Part shown: positions 8,493 through 17,442 of the stretch, one piece after another | How positions within the stretch are numbered: the stretch's first letter is position 1 | How the letters are laid out: the number at the start of each line of letters is the position of its first letter | Assembly (NCBI GenBank): GCA_046351415.1 | Contig: JAXLYO010000005.1 | Span: 62,001-126,000, forward strand | Direction: 5' to 3' | Source of the DNA: JABFRG01 sp046351415 | GTDB taxonomy: Bacteria; Myxococcota_A; Polyangia; Polyangiales; Polyangiaceae | Length of the DNA stretch: 64,000 nucleotides | The notes under the pieces: model-generated | The model's database searches: none | What the model was told of the DNA's origin: nothing | What the model saw: only the letters and a program-made list of their open reading frames with translations | Program-made: the position numbers and the translations under genes

Positions 8493-9299
8493 CTAATTCG
8501 ATCGTCTTAGAAGTGCCTCGAACTCCGCCCAGCGCGCGTCCGGCTCACCGAATTTCGCGGCGTAGTCAACCTCACTTCTTCGAATGACTTCGAGGGCTTC
8601 GTCGCGTCCATAGACCTCGGCAATCCGCACCCGCTTCTGCTCGAGCGGTGCGTCCTGGGCAAGCTCCTCCGGACGCTGCTTGTAGCTGAGGAAGTAGTGA
8701 CGGAGCCGGTCGATGAGCCCCTGGGGAGCCTCCCCTAGGTCCTCGAGATGGCCATAGGCGACGTCGTCCTCGAGCACCGCCACGATCTTGTCGTCGACTT
8801 CGTTCTTGTCGACCATCCGGAGCCCGCCGATGGGTCGCACGTGAGCGAGGAAGTCACCTTGCGAGAATGTCTTTTCGGTGAGGATGCAAAGGTCGAGCGG
8901 ATCGCCGTCGCCGACCATCGTCTCTTCCCCCCCGCCACCGCCGCGCTCGACGCAACGAGCCGCCACGGTCTCGCCGCAGTACGTCTGCGGGAAGAAACCA
9001 TAGAGCGTTGGACACGTGCTCGAAAAGCGCTGCGGGCGATCGATACGCAAGTGACCGCTCGCCTTGTCGAGCTCGTACTTCACGGTGTCGCTCGGCACGA
9101 TCTCGACGTACGCGCGAAGGGAAGTCGTCCCCTCGATGCGCGGCCGCACGCCATGCCAGGGGTGTGCTTGGAAAAGGGTCTCGAACAAAGTGCGAAGGCG
9201 ATCGGTCACGGGACCATGCGACACGAGGCGGCCAGCGTTGACAAGCGCGGACTTCGCCTCGCAGTCGGAAGCGCCGAACCTGCCGTCTAGCGTTCGCAT
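8493..9299 (-). CDS. ppa: Soluble inorganic pyrophosphatase, family I
   Basis: 268 aa from the ATG at 9299; an upstream in-frame extension to 9353 adds nothing recognisable. The family signature is present as GDGDPLDLCILTE (D-x-D-P-x-D metal site) near residue 130. Other active-site pieces are VEIVPSDTVKYELDK (Glu and Lys), YGFFPQTYCGE and the late LRHYFLSYKQRP. The reaction is hydrolysis of pyrophosphate to two phosphates with Mg2+, pulling biosynthesis forward. It is longer than the roughly 175-residue bacterial type, with an N-terminal extension and a C-terminal helical tail, closer to longer family I forms. A short Gly run (about residues 118-122) interrupts the sequence just before the signature. 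Confidence 0.9.
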   Translation of the reverse strand: MRTLDGRFGASDCEAKSALVNAGRLVSHGPVTDRLRTLFETLFQAHPWHGVRPRIEGTTSLRAYVEIVPSDTVKYELDKASGHLRIDRPQRFSSTCPTLYGFFPQTYCGETVAARCVERGGGGGEETMVGDGDPLDLCILTEKTFSQGDFLAHVRPIGGLRMVDKNEVDDKIVAVLEDDVAYGHLEDLGEAPQGLIDRLRHYFLSYKQRPEELAQDAPLEQKRVRIAEVYGRDEALEVIRRSEVDYAAKFGEPDARWAEFEALLRRSN

Positions 9300-9564
9300 G
9301 GCGCTCGGACAGGGGCGTGCCAAATCCGCCTTTCGGGGGCTTGACACCCCCACGGCAGGACGCAGATTGCTTGTCGAGAGTTCGAAACGGCCCTGCCCGC
9401 ACGACCCTGCTCACGGAACACGTCGTTCCACTGGCCGGCGCGCGAGGGGTGGCTTCGACGCGGAGAACCACGTTCTCCGTTCGCCCGTGCGTCACGTTCA
9501 CGCGTGAGGTGCGCGCGTCTCGTCTTTCCGATCCAATCACCGTCCTCAAACGAAGGAGCCTCAG

Positions 9565-10011
9565 ATGTTCACCCACTTCCAAGACCTCGATCGCACGTTC
9601 TCCCTGTTCGACCAAATGGACCGCATTTGGAATGATCGCACCGGAAGAGAGCGCGTTTCGGCGCTCGAATATGCGCAGCCTGGAGCTGGGCCCGGCCTCT
9701 ACGTGCACGACACGGAGAGCGCTCTCATCGTCGTCGCCGAAGTTCCTGGCCTCCGCGAGAACGACATCTCCATCATGCTCCACGAAGGCGTGCTCACGAT
9801 CTCCGGCGAGCGGAAGGCAGACGCCCCGGAAGGTTATCGTGCTCACACGCAAGAGCGTGCGGCATACAAGTTTTCACGAAGCCTCTCGCTTCCCACCAAA
9901 GTCGACGCCGACAACGTCACGGCCACCGTCAAGGCAGGTCTGCTGACGATTGAACTCCCCAAGGCCGCAGAAGCGAAACCGCGCCAAATCGCCGTAAAAA
10001 CGCCCTCCTGA
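9565..10011 (+). CDS. Small heat-shock protein (Hsp20/alpha-crystallin), first of a pair
   Basis: 148 aa. The ATG at 9565 follows a GAAGGAG ribosome site. The alpha-crystallin domain covers about residues 45-140: LYVHDTESALIVVAEVPGL, then LHEGVLTISGERK, the YKFSRSLSLPTKVDADNV segment and the hallmark A-x-x-x-n-G-L/V-L motif (VKAGLLTIELPK). The N-terminus is short and aromatic (FTHFQDLDRTFSLFDQ), as in sHSP oligomerisation arms. Function: ATP-independent holdase that keeps unfolding cytoplasmic proteins soluble. It is followed 63 bases later by a second Hsp20 gene. The 265-base upstream gap contains no obvious CIRCE element. Confidence 0.93.
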   Translation: MFTHFQDLDRTFSLFDQMDRIWNDRTGRERVSALEYAQPGAGPGLYVHDTESALIVVAEVPGLRENDISIMLHEGVLTISGERKADAPEGYRAHTQERAAYKFSRSLSLPTKVDADNVTATVKAGLLTIELPKAAEAKPRQIAVKTPS

Positions 10012-10074
10012 CGACGACCTGACCTCGACCCAACGACCATTGAACTCGAGCCGCTCGAGAAAGGATTTTGCATC

Positions 10075-10473
10075 ATGATGACCGCACCCACCCCCGCAAC
10101 CCAACCCACGCAGACCACGAACGGAACCAACGGCACGGTGAAGGCAGCCGAACGCACGAAGCCGCAGCGGGCCCTCGCCACGCTCCGCCCGAGGGTGGAC
10201 ATCTACGAGAACGAGCGCGAGTTTTTGCTCGTCGCGGATGTCCCCGGCGTCTCGCCGGAGACCTTGACGGTGAAGTTCGAGCGCGGCGAGCTTTCCTTCG
10301 AAGGCAGCCAGCCGGACAACGTTGCACGAGGCCGTTACGTCCGCGTGTTCTCGATTCCGGATACCGTGGATAGCGGCAAGATCGAGGCCCACCTCGATGC
10401 CGGTGTCCTCCGCCTCCACCTCCCCAAGATGGAAAGTGCCAAACCGCGCCAAATCGCAGTCCGCGGCGCCTGA
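10075..10473 (+). CDS. Small heat-shock protein (Hsp20/alpha-crystallin), second of a pair
   Basis: 132 aa. There are two adjacent ATGs (10075 and 10078); GAAAGGA lies about 14 bases upstream, so either could serve. A polar Thr/Asn/Pro-rich N-terminus replaces the aromatic arm of the first protein. The alpha-crystallin domain (about 40-130) carries VDIYENEREFLLVADVPGV, VKFERGELSFEGSQ and the closing LDAGVLRLHLPK motif, and ends KPRQIAVRG much like the first protein (KPRQIAVKT). The two domains are clearly related but diverged, so the pair is probably an old duplication forming hetero-oligomers or acting in sequence, as with IbpA/IbpB. Probably co-transcribed with the upstream gene. Confidence 0.92.
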   Translation: MMTAPTPATQPTQTTNGTNGTVKAAERTKPQRALATLRPRVDIYENEREFLLVADVPGVSPETLTVKFERGELSFEGSQPDNVARGRYVRVFSIPDTVDSGKIEAHLDAGVLRLHLPKMESAKPRQIAVRGA

Positions 10474-10608
10474 GCTCGCGACCCTGCGATGGCGGAACGA
10501 AGGGCCACCCGCCGCTTGACGCGCGCGCTCGTCCAATGTTAACCACTTGGGCCTGCGCGCGTCGCGCGTTTCGCGAAACCCTTTCAAGTTCGTACGGAGA
10601 AGGACCCC

Positions 10609-10938
10609 ATGGCGGCCGACATCAAGAAACTGTTCAACGAAGAAATCCCCGCAGGCCTCGCGAAGCATGCCGACGACGCCAAGACGATCGGCGCGAAGTT
10701 CCAAATCAACATCGCCGGCGAAGGCGAGTGGAACATCGACTGCACGGCGAGCGGCCCCACGTGCAAGGCTGGCACCGACGCAGCCGACTGCACGATCGCG
10801 ATCGCAGGCGAGGACTTCCAGAAGTACCTGGAGAACCCGCAAGCCAACGGCATGCAGCTCTTCTTCGCGGGCAAGCTCAAGGTTCAGGGCAATCAAATGC
10901 TCGCCATGAAGCTGACGAAGCTCTTCGGCTACAAGTGA
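10609..10938 (+). CDS. SCP-2 sterol-transfer family lipid-binding protein
   Basis: 109 aa, ATG preceded by GGAGAAGG. The whole protein is a single SCP-2 domain: an N-terminal helix (DIKKLFNEEIPAGLAKHAD), beta strands KFQINIAGEGEWNIDCTA, DCTIAIAGEDFQKYLEN, then GMQLFFAGKLKVQGNQMLAM with the usual C-terminal helix. Family knowledge: SCP-2 domains bind sterols, fatty acids or acyl-CoAs in a hydrophobic tunnel, and the bacterial role is mostly unknown. It ends before a strong terminator, so it is a separate unit from the following CoA-transferase gene, although both belong to lipid handling. It starts 135 bases after the second Hsp20 gene. Confidence 0.88.
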   Translation: MAADIKKLFNEEIPAGLAKHADDAKTIGAKFQINIAGEGEWNIDCTASGPTCKAGTDAADCTIAIAGEDFQKYLENPQANGMQLFFAGKLKVQGNQMLAMKLTKLFGYK

Positions 10939-10975
10939 TCTGAGGCGCGTGCCCGTCCGGCGCGCCCTTCCCGAA

Positions 10976-11026
10976 AAGCCCTCGCAAGGGCCGCTCTCAC
11001 GAGGGCGGCTCATCGTGCGAGGGCTT
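10976..11026 (+). terminator. Nested-stem terminator after the SCP-2 gene
   Basis: An 11-bp perfect inverted repeat, AAGCCCTCGCA at 10976-10986 and TGCGAGGGCTT at 11016-11026, encloses a second stem, GCCGC/GCGGC. A short T-rich stretch (CTCTCTTTTG) follows. It lies 38 bases past the SCP-2 stop and 51 bases before the CoA-transferase start, and probably ends the heat-shock/SCP-2 transcripts. Confidence 0.75.
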
Positions 11027-11076
11027 CTCTCTTTTGTGCGAGTGTTCTCTGGCGAGAACCGCGATGATGAGGCCGC

Positions 11077-12264
11077 GTGAAACCACTCGCCGACATCCGT
11101 GTGCTCGACTTGTCCCGTCTCTTGCCGGGACCTTTTGCATCGATGCTGCTTCGAGACCTCGGAGCCACCATCGACAAGCTCGAAGACCCAGAGGGGGGCG
11201 ACTACCTTCGCCATTTGCCGCCGCAAGTCGACGGTGAGAACGCGCTGTTTCGTGCGCTCAATCGCGGCAAGCGAAGCATCGCGCTCGACCTGAAGGACGC
11301 GGTGTCGAAAGAGACCTTCCTCGCACTCATCGCGCATTACGACGTCATCCTCGAACAATTCCGTCCCGGCGTCCTCGGGCGACTCGGTCTTTCTCCCGCA
11401 AGCCTCCTCGAAGCGAAGCCCACTCTCGTCGTGTGTTCCATCTCGGGCTACGGCCAGTCGGGCCCTTCTCTCGGGCGCGCCGGGCACGACATCAACTACC
11501 TCGCACGCGCCGGCGTTCTCGGCTTTCAAGGCCCCCCCGGTGAACCACCTGCGGTCCCTGGATTCCAGATCGCGGACGTCGGCGGAGCGCTCTATGCAGT
11601 GACCGCTATCGTCGCGGCACTACGCACGCGGGACCGTACCGGCGAAGGCGCGCATCTCGACATTTCGATGACGGAAGCGGCGATGGGATTTGCGCTCTCG
11701 GGCCTGGCGCATGCTCTCGAAGGCGTACCGGGTTCCCCCCGACTCCACGGCACGGGCGAACTCGCAGGAGGCATTGCGCCCTACCGAACCTACGCGACGA
11801 AGGACGGCCGCTACGTCGCGCTCGGCGCACTCGAACCGAAGTTCTGGTTCGCGTTCTGCAAGGGCGTCGGAATCCCCGAAGACCCCACCGCACTCCTCAC
11901 GGGTCCCCATCAGCAAGAACACGTAGAGCGTCTCGAAAAAGTATTCAAAAGTCGCACCTTTGGTGAGTGGAAGCTTTTTTCCGAAACGCACGACGTCTGC
12001 TTGGAGCCGGTGCTCACGCCCGCCGAAACATTGGAAGACCCGCACCTGAACGCGCGCGGCGTATTCGCAGGCCCCCTCGGACAAACAAGGGGTTTCCGCT
12101 CACCGCTCGTCCGCGCGTCCACCGAAAGTGGCAGCGCAGCGGCGGAGCTAAGCGGTGAGGAGACGGCGCTCGGTGCCGTTCCGCGACAAGGCGAGCACAC
12201 AGCGGAGGTGCTGGCGGAAGCAGGGCTCGGAAACCGCGCTTTGGGCTCCAAAGCTCGCTCATGA
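11077..12264 (+). CDS. CaiB/BaiF CoA-transferase family protein, alpha-methylacyl-CoA racemase-like
   Basis: 395 aa with a GTG start. The N-terminus (ADIRVLDLSRLLPGPFASML) is the family nucleotide/CoA-binding start. ISGYGQSGPSLGRAGHDINY contains the GHDINY His-Asp pair used by alpha-methylacyl-CoA racemase (AMACR), and IADVGGALYAV supplies the second acid. In AMACR these residues remove and add the alpha proton of 2-methylacyl-CoAs; in plain transferases the Asp of this region forms an acyl anhydride, and this protein matches the racemase type better. The C-terminal TLEDPHLNARGVF is the usual family tail. The likely role is epimerisation of branched acyl-CoAs for beta-oxidation, with the SCP-2 protein next door. 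The kinase gene follows after 19 bases. Confidence 0.85.
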   Translation: MKPLADIRVLDLSRLLPGPFASMLLRDLGATIDKLEDPEGGDYLRHLPPQVDGENALFRALNRGKRSIALDLKDAVSKETFLALIAHYDVILEQFRPGVLGRLGLSPASLLEAKPTLVVCSISGYGQSGPSLGRAGHDINYLARAGVLGFQGPPGEPPAVPGFQIADVGGALYAVTAIVAALRTRDRTGEGAHLDISMTEAAMGFALSGLAHALEGVPGSPRLHGTGELAGGIAPYRTYATKDGRYVALGALEPKFWFAFCKGVGIPEDPTALLTGPHQQEHVERLEKVFKSRTFGEWKLFSETHDVCLEPVLTPAETLEDPHLNARGVFAGPLGQTRGFRSPLVRASTESGSAAAELSGEETALGAVPRQGEHTAEVLAEAGLGNRALGSKARS

Positions 12265-12283
12265 GTGATAGCCTGGAAGACCG

Positions 12284-14962
12284 ATGAGGTTGTGTCCCCA
12301 GTGCGCGAGTTCTTGCGACGATGGACACAAGTTCTGCCCTTCGTGTGGCTTTCCCATGGGAAAGCTCGGCAATGCCAGTGACGACGCCATGCTCGGCCGC
12401 ACGCTGCCGGGCGGCTATGTCATTCTCGACCTCGTCGGCATCGGCGGCATGGGGCGCGTATATCGCGCAGAGCAAACGAACTTGGGGCGCACGGTCGCCA
12501 TCAAGATCATCCATCCGCACCTCGTCGGCGAGGAAAACGCAGCGGCCCGCTTCATCACCGAAGCACGTGCAGCAAGCTCGCTCAACCACCCGAACTCCGT
12601 CGCCATCATCGACTTCGGCACGGCCGACGAAGGCGAGCTCTATCTCGTCATGGAGTTCCTGCGCGGCAAGGACCTCGCGCGCGTGGCGTACGAGGAGGGG
12701 CCTCTTCCCTTCCGTCGCATCGTCAAGATCCTCGTGCAAGTCCTCGCGGCGCTTTCGGAAGCGCACGAACTCGGCATCATCCATCGTGACCTGAAGCCGG
12801 AGAACGTCATCTTGGAGCGTGCGCGCCAAGGTGGCGACTTCGTGAAGGTCGTCGACTTCGGGCTCGCCAAGATGCGCGAGACGAAGACAGGTAGCATCAC
12901 GAAGCCCGGCATCGTGTGTGGAACCCCCGAGTACATGAGCCCCGAACAAGGTCGTGGCGACCCGCTCGATGCACGAAGTGACGTGTATGCGGTAGGCGTC
13001 ATCATGTACCAGCTCCTCACGGGGCGTTTGCCATTCGAAGCAGAAGCGCCGACGCAGGTCGTGCTCATGCACATCACGGAGGCCCCGGCCGATCCGCGGG
13101 TCGTTGCCCCCGATCGAGGCATTCCCGACTCGCTCGTCGAAGTGTGTTTGATGGCGCTCGCAAAAGACCCCTCCGCGCGCTTCGACAACGCGGACGAATT
13201 CGCAGCAGCACTGACGGACGCGCTCGCAGACCTCGACCCGAAGCGGCGCCCGACGTCGACAGGACAAGTCACCTGTGCCAAGTGCGGCAACCGAAACCCA
13301 GAGGCGCAGAAGTTCTGCGGTGAGTGCGGTTCGCCGCTCGCGCTCGCACCGCGCTCCGACCCGAGGCCCCTGCCTACGATTGCGCCACCTGGGGCAAGCC
13401 CCGTTCCGGGTGCCTCCGAGATGCCGCCAGAGCTTCCCCTCATGGAGCGCGACGAAGCGCTCGCATGGTTCGGCGAACGCTTGAAAGGCGCAGGCGGAAC
13501 GCTGACGGCGAGCGCCATCATGGGTGAAGTGGGCGCCGGAAAGACGCGCCTCCTTGCGGCATGTGGAGAGCTCGCTCGCACACAGGGTTGCTTCGTCGTG
13601 AGCCTCGGGCCCGACCCGACTTGGGCAGAAGTTGCAACATACACACTTCGCAAGGCCGTACAGGTGCTGGCGCAACTCCCCGAGGTGTCGCAGCCGAAGG
13701 ACTGGGGGGTCGTCGGTTCCGACGCTCGCCGCGGGCTGGTCGAGCTCTTCTCACCGGACAAGAACCGCAATGACGGTGTCGAGCCCGAGGAACGTCGCTT
13801 CGCACTCGCAGAGGCCCTGCGCTGGGCGCTCCTTCGCGCGCACGAACGCACGTCCGTTCCCGTGGTGCTCTTGATCGACGACACGCCGAACCTCGATGGG
13901 CCGAGTCGCAACGCGTTTTTCGATACGATTCAGGAGCCGCCGCTCATGCCGGGCCACGTGCTGTTTGCGCACCTCGGGGCGAGCGACATCGAGTTGCCCG
14001 CGTCGGTGGAGCGCTACGACCTCGCCCCACTTTCGCCGAGCTCCGTGACGTCCGTGCTCGTCGGAGCGGGCTCTATTGGACCGTCTCAGCTCGGCAATCG
14101 CGGGGCTTCGCCGCTCTTCGTCGATCAGGTTCTGCGATTCGCCCGCGAGTGCGGTGGCGCCGCCCCGAGCCGGGTGGCCGACATCGTTGCAGCGCGCATC
14201 GAGCGCCTTTCGCCCGGCGCGAGGCGCGTCCTTCAAGCGGTCAGCGTTTACGGTGACGAAACGCCGATCGCCGCGGCACGCGCGCTCGTCCCGGAGAACA
14301 CACAGTTCGACGACGCGCTCACACAACTTCATCGCGCCGCGATGGTGACGGTCACCGGCGAAACGGGTGAGTGCCTGAAGACGACCCATCCGCTCCTTCG
14401 TGAGGTCGTCCTCAATACGATTCCGGCCACCGTGCGCCGAAGCCTCCACGAAAGTGCCCTCCGCTACGGCGAGGAACACTCGATGGCCGTCGAAGTGCGC
14501 GCGCTTCATGCCTTCGCCGCCCAGGACACGTTCAATGCACTCGTGCTGCTCGAACGCATCGGCGCGCAAGCGAAAGCCTATGACGATACGCGTGGCACCA
14601 TCCATGCGCTGAGGCGTGGTCTCGAGCTCGCGCGGCGCGAACTGTCACGAGGCGAAATCGACGACCCCGAACGCGCGGTGCTTCTTTTCGGGCGAAAGCT
14701 CGGGGAAGCGCTCGAAGGCTCGAAGAAGTTCGCAGACGCCGACGGCATTTTGCGCGAAGCACTCGACGCCGGCACCTCCGCCTCCCCGCTCGAACGCGCG
14801 CAGATCTTGGCGACGCTGGCACGGGTTTCCATCGGCAGACAACGGCGAACCGAGGCAGGCCAACAAGTCGCAGAAGCGCTCGTATGGGCCACCCGTGCGG
14901 GCGCTCTCGACCTCGTCGCATCGCTCGAAAGCATGCGCGGCAGCTTGCATCAGTCGAGCTGA
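12284..14962 (+). CDS. Ser/Thr protein kinase with two zinc ribbons and a C-terminal AAA/helical region
   Basis: 892 aa, ATG after GGAAG. Order of parts: an N-terminal zinc ribbon (Cys 4, 7, 18, 21). Then a Hanks-type kinase (about 45-310) with VGIGGMGRVYRAEQ, AIKII, catalytic IIHRDLKPENVIL, DFGLAK and GTPEYMSPEQGRGD, all catalytic residues kept. Next comes a second zinc ribbon (about 327-350: CAKCGN, FCGECGS) and a Pro-rich linker. A P-loop ATPase follows, with Walker A GEVGAGKTRL near 415 and Walker B VVLLIDDTP near 527, and finally a helical repeat region to the end. This layout matches PknK-like/MalT-like kinase-ATPase fusions common in myxobacteria. No membrane span is present, so it is a cytoplasmic signalling protein. 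Its targets are unknown. Confidence 0.9.
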   Translation: MRLCPQCASSCDDGHKFCPSCGFPMGKLGNASDDAMLGRTLPGGYVILDLVGIGGMGRVYRAEQTNLGRTVAIKIIHPHLVGEENAAARFITEARAASSLNHPNSVAIIDFGTADEGELYLVMEFLRGKDLARVAYEEGPLPFRRIVKILVQVLAALSEAHELGIIHRDLKPENVILERARQGGDFVKVVDFGLAKMRETKTGSITKPGIVCGTPEYMSPEQGRGDPLDARSDVYAVGVIMYQLLTGRLPFEAEAPTQVVLMHITEAPADPRVVAPDRGIPDSLVEVCLMALAKDPSARFDNADEFAAALTDALADLDPKRRPTSTGQVTCAKCGNRNPEAQKFCGECGSPLALAPRSDPRPLPTIAPPGASPVPGASEMPPELPLMERDEALAWFGERLKGAGGTLTASAIMGEVGAGKTRLLAACGELARTQGCFVVSLGPDPTWAEVATYTLRKAVQVLAQLPEVSQPKDWGVVGSDARRGLVELFSPDKNRNDGVEPEERRFALAEALRWALLRAHERTSVPVVLLIDDTPNLDGPSRNAFFDTIQEPPLMPGHVLFAHLGASDIELPASVERYDLAPLSPSSVTSVLVGAGSIGPSQLGNRGASPLFVDQVLRFARECGGAAPSRVADIVAARIERLSPGARRVLQAVSVYGDETPIAAARALVPENTQFDDALTQLHRAAMVTVTGETGECLKTTHPLLREVVLNTIPATVRRSLHESALRYGEEHSMAVEVRALHAFAAQDTFNALVLLERIGAQAKAYDDTRGTIHALRRGLELARRELSRGEIDDPERAVLLFGRKLGEALEGSKKFADADGILREALDAGTSASPLERAQILATLARVSIGRQRRTEAGQQVAEALVWATRAGALDLVASLESMRGSLHQSS

Positions 14963-15059
14963 CCACACGGTCCCGCTTCTTTTCGCGTCCGTTCTGGGCG
15001 AGCCAAGAGGCTGGAACATACTCGCGCATCCGAAGGCTCCGCGGTAGGCTAGGCCTCGC

Positions 15060-16067
15060 TTGCGCCATATTGCTCGCTGGGATCTCGACAAGACGTACCT
15101 CCGCACGGAGTTCGACACGTTGCGCGACATCGTCCGCACGGCGTTCGAGCGCGCGGATGAGAAGCGCACGAACCCCGGCGCCGGCACGCTCATGCGCGAG
15201 ATGGTGAAGGCGGGCAACGAAGTCCACGTGCTCTCGGGTTCACCGGAACAGATGCGAAAGCGCATCGAGGAAAAGCTCCGGCTAGACGGCGTCACCTGGC
15301 ACAGCCTCACGCTGAAGCCCAACCTCAAGAACATCCTGCGCTTGCGGCTGCGCGCCGTGAAGGACCAGCTCGGTTACAAACTACCGATGCTGCTTGCAGC
15401 ACGCGCGTCGATCGAAGTTCCCGACGGCGATGCGCTCCCACGGGAGACTCTATTCGGCGATGACTCGGAAGCCGATGTCTTCGTCTATGCGCTATTCGCA
15501 GATTTTCTCTCGGGCAAGCTCGAACAAGAACTGCTCGTCGAAGTCATGGAGCGAGGTCTCGTGTACGAGGACGTGCTGGAGCAGTCCGTGCGTTCGATGA
15601 ACTCGATTGTCCGTGGTGACGTGGTCGAGCGCATCTTCATCCACCTCGAAGGGCAGTCTCCCCCTTCCGACTTCCACATCTACGGACCGCGAGTCGTTCC
15701 ATTCTACAACTACTTTCAGGCGGCTCTCGTACTCCACGAAGACGACCGCATTTCCTCGGAAGGCGTGCTGCGCGTTGCGACGGAGCTCCTACGAGAACAC
15801 CGGTTCAACGGCGAGCGACTTGCACGCAGCCATCAGGAGCTCGCACGGCGCGGTCATTTGCGCGGGACACGTGTGGCGCAGCTCGAAGCGTCGCTCGCAC
15901 GTGAGCCGCGTGGCCCTTTCCGTACAGACCTCGAAATGTTCGTCGAGCAGCTACCGAAGCTGTCGAAAGAAGCCGAATCGAGGTTCGACCCGAAGCCCGA
16001 CCTGTCGATTCCGGACTACGTCGCGCTCGTCGAGCACCACAACAATCGGCGCCGCAAACATCGCTGA
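15060..16067 (+). CDS. APP1-like phosphatidate phosphatase (HAD-type, DUF2183) candidate
   Basis: 335 aa. The start is TTG at 15060; an in-frame stop (TAG, 15045) lies just upstream, so no longer start exists. HAD-like motifs run in order: RWDLDKTYL (D-x-D-x-T near the N-terminus), VHVLSGSPEQM (motif II Ser), a basic stretch KNILRLRLRAVKDQLGYK, and LFGDDSEADVFVYALFADFL (acidic motif IV). This order matches the catalytic domain of APP1-type phosphatidate phosphatases, which in yeast act on membrane phosphatidate. The second half (from about 190) is unknown and ends HHNNRRRKHR. No signal peptide or membrane span is seen. The family call is moderate and the substrate is inferred. Confidence 0.65.
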   Translation: MRHIARWDLDKTYLRTEFDTLRDIVRTAFERADEKRTNPGAGTLMREMVKAGNEVHVLSGSPEQMRKRIEEKLRLDGVTWHSLTLKPNLKNILRLRLRAVKDQLGYKLPMLLAARASIEVPDGDALPRETLFGDDSEADVFVYALFADFLSGKLEQELLVEVMERGLVYEDVLEQSVRSMNSIVRGDVVERIFIHLEGQSPPSDFHIYGPRVVPFYNYFQAALVLHEDDRISSEGVLRVATELLREHRFNGERLARSHQELARRGHLRGTRVAQLEASLAREPRGPFRTDLEMFVEQLPKLSKEAESRFDPKPDLSIPDYVALVEHHNNRRRKHR

Positions 16068-16095
16068 GCGTCGTGTCGGGGCGGGCTTCGGGTGG

Positions 16096-17442
16096 TTACT
16101 TGACGGTGATCGTGCGCGCCGGCGTGACGAGCGCTTGCTCCTCCGAATCAGGAAGGGTCAAGATGGGCGGCGGAACGAGGAAAGTTCCGCGGATCGACGT
16201 GCGCAGCGGTATCACGAGGGTTGCGGCATCGTTTTGACCAAGGCTTCGATCGAGAAAGAGCACCCCGTCACTCAAGAATACGCCCGCCACGGCCTCGGCA
16301 AGCACGGACCCCGGAGGCACGGCGATGGCGGCCTCGATGTGTGCGGCGCTGGTACGCTGGTTCTTCAACGTGACCGTGAGCGATGTGATGTCGTTCCGCG
16401 TGACGACCTCCGGCCACTACGCTGACCTCGGCGAATTTGGCCACTGTGTGGGCGTCGGCCACGGCTGCAAGGGCGATCGAGGGCGAGCGACAGGCGGCGC
16501 ACCTTCCCGCGCAGGCGTCGCCGCCGTCGTGGCACGGGGGTCGAGGAAACGCGGACGTAGCCCTCGCCGCCTGGCCCCGGCGTCGTCTTCGTCGTGCAAA
16601 GGTCATGGTGATGATCGTGCTCGCCTTCGGCGACGAGAGGGATTCTCGAGTATCGCGCGGAATCGCAGCACGTGTTGCCGCAAACGATCCGAACGTTCCC
16701 TGGGCGTCCCGTTCGCTGAGGATGGAGAACACGTAGTCTGCCGGCCTCGCCGCCCGGACCACTCGACCGAGGGCGAAGTGCGGCGAGCACGAGGACACGC
16801 GTCGGACGGTCCATCACACGATCGATGACGAACAGCACCACCGAGGTCGACCATCAGCAGCAGTTCAGGCCTTGAACAGCGAGCAGCGCGACAGGCGATC
16901 TTCACCAGCAGCAGGTCGACCAGGCTCGGTCAGCCCGCGCGATGTAGGCGAAGGTCAGCGAAGTGCACGCTCACCTCGCCCAGTTCACGAAGACGTCCCA
17001 GCAAGGCAGGCGTTCGCTCAGGCCCGGCGACGCCGCCGTCGATCCGTCGATCACGGGTTCGCTCTCAAGCATCTCGATGGAACGATCGACCCGTTTCCAG
17101 GCGCAGGGCCTTGCCAGACGGCCTCTTTTCGTTCGATCTCCCCGGGTAGCGTCCGGCGCGAACTTGGTGTAGTCTTGAGGAATCGCCAGCCAAGATGCGG
17201 ACCCGTTGCGCGACGCTGAACGTCCTTGGCGGTGGCGAAGGTCCGCGTCCTTCTCCAGGCCTCGCCAAGGATGCGTCGCCGATTCGAGAGCTTCGACGGA
17301 ACGGCAGGGCCGAAGGTCGCGTCCAGGTCGAGCAGGCGAAGGGCTGCTTCGAGGACATGAGACATGCACCGCGCGAAGATGGCCACGCGCGGCGTCCCCA
17401 TAGCTTCGCGCCAGCGGGTGCTCCATTCGGGCTTGCTGTCAT
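16096..17442 (-). pseudogene. Frameshifted 3' third of the alpha-2-macroglobulin gene
   Basis: Pieces of the expected thioester-like and C-terminal domains are scattered over different frames. Just past the stop at 17443 one frame reads RVAIFARCMSHVLEAALRLL, like the start of a thioester domain. Around 16661-16738 another frame reads DYVFSILSERDAQGTFGSF, like a late TED repeat. At 16096-16380 a further frame gives VTLKNQRTSAAHIEAAIAV and a clean C-terminus ending LVTPARTITVK. At least three frame changes are needed to join them, while every other gene in the window is intact. Either the gene has decayed here or this 1.1 kb stretch has sequence errors. It is convergent with the APP1-like gene, whose stop is 28 bases from the end of this gene. 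Confidence 0.7.

Noticed and set aside
9341..9369. TTGACA inside a GGGGG/CCCCC dyad upstream of the Hsp20 gene, as a heat-shock promoter
   Set aside because: No matching -10 or sigma-32 pattern and no CIRCE element was found, so it is not called.
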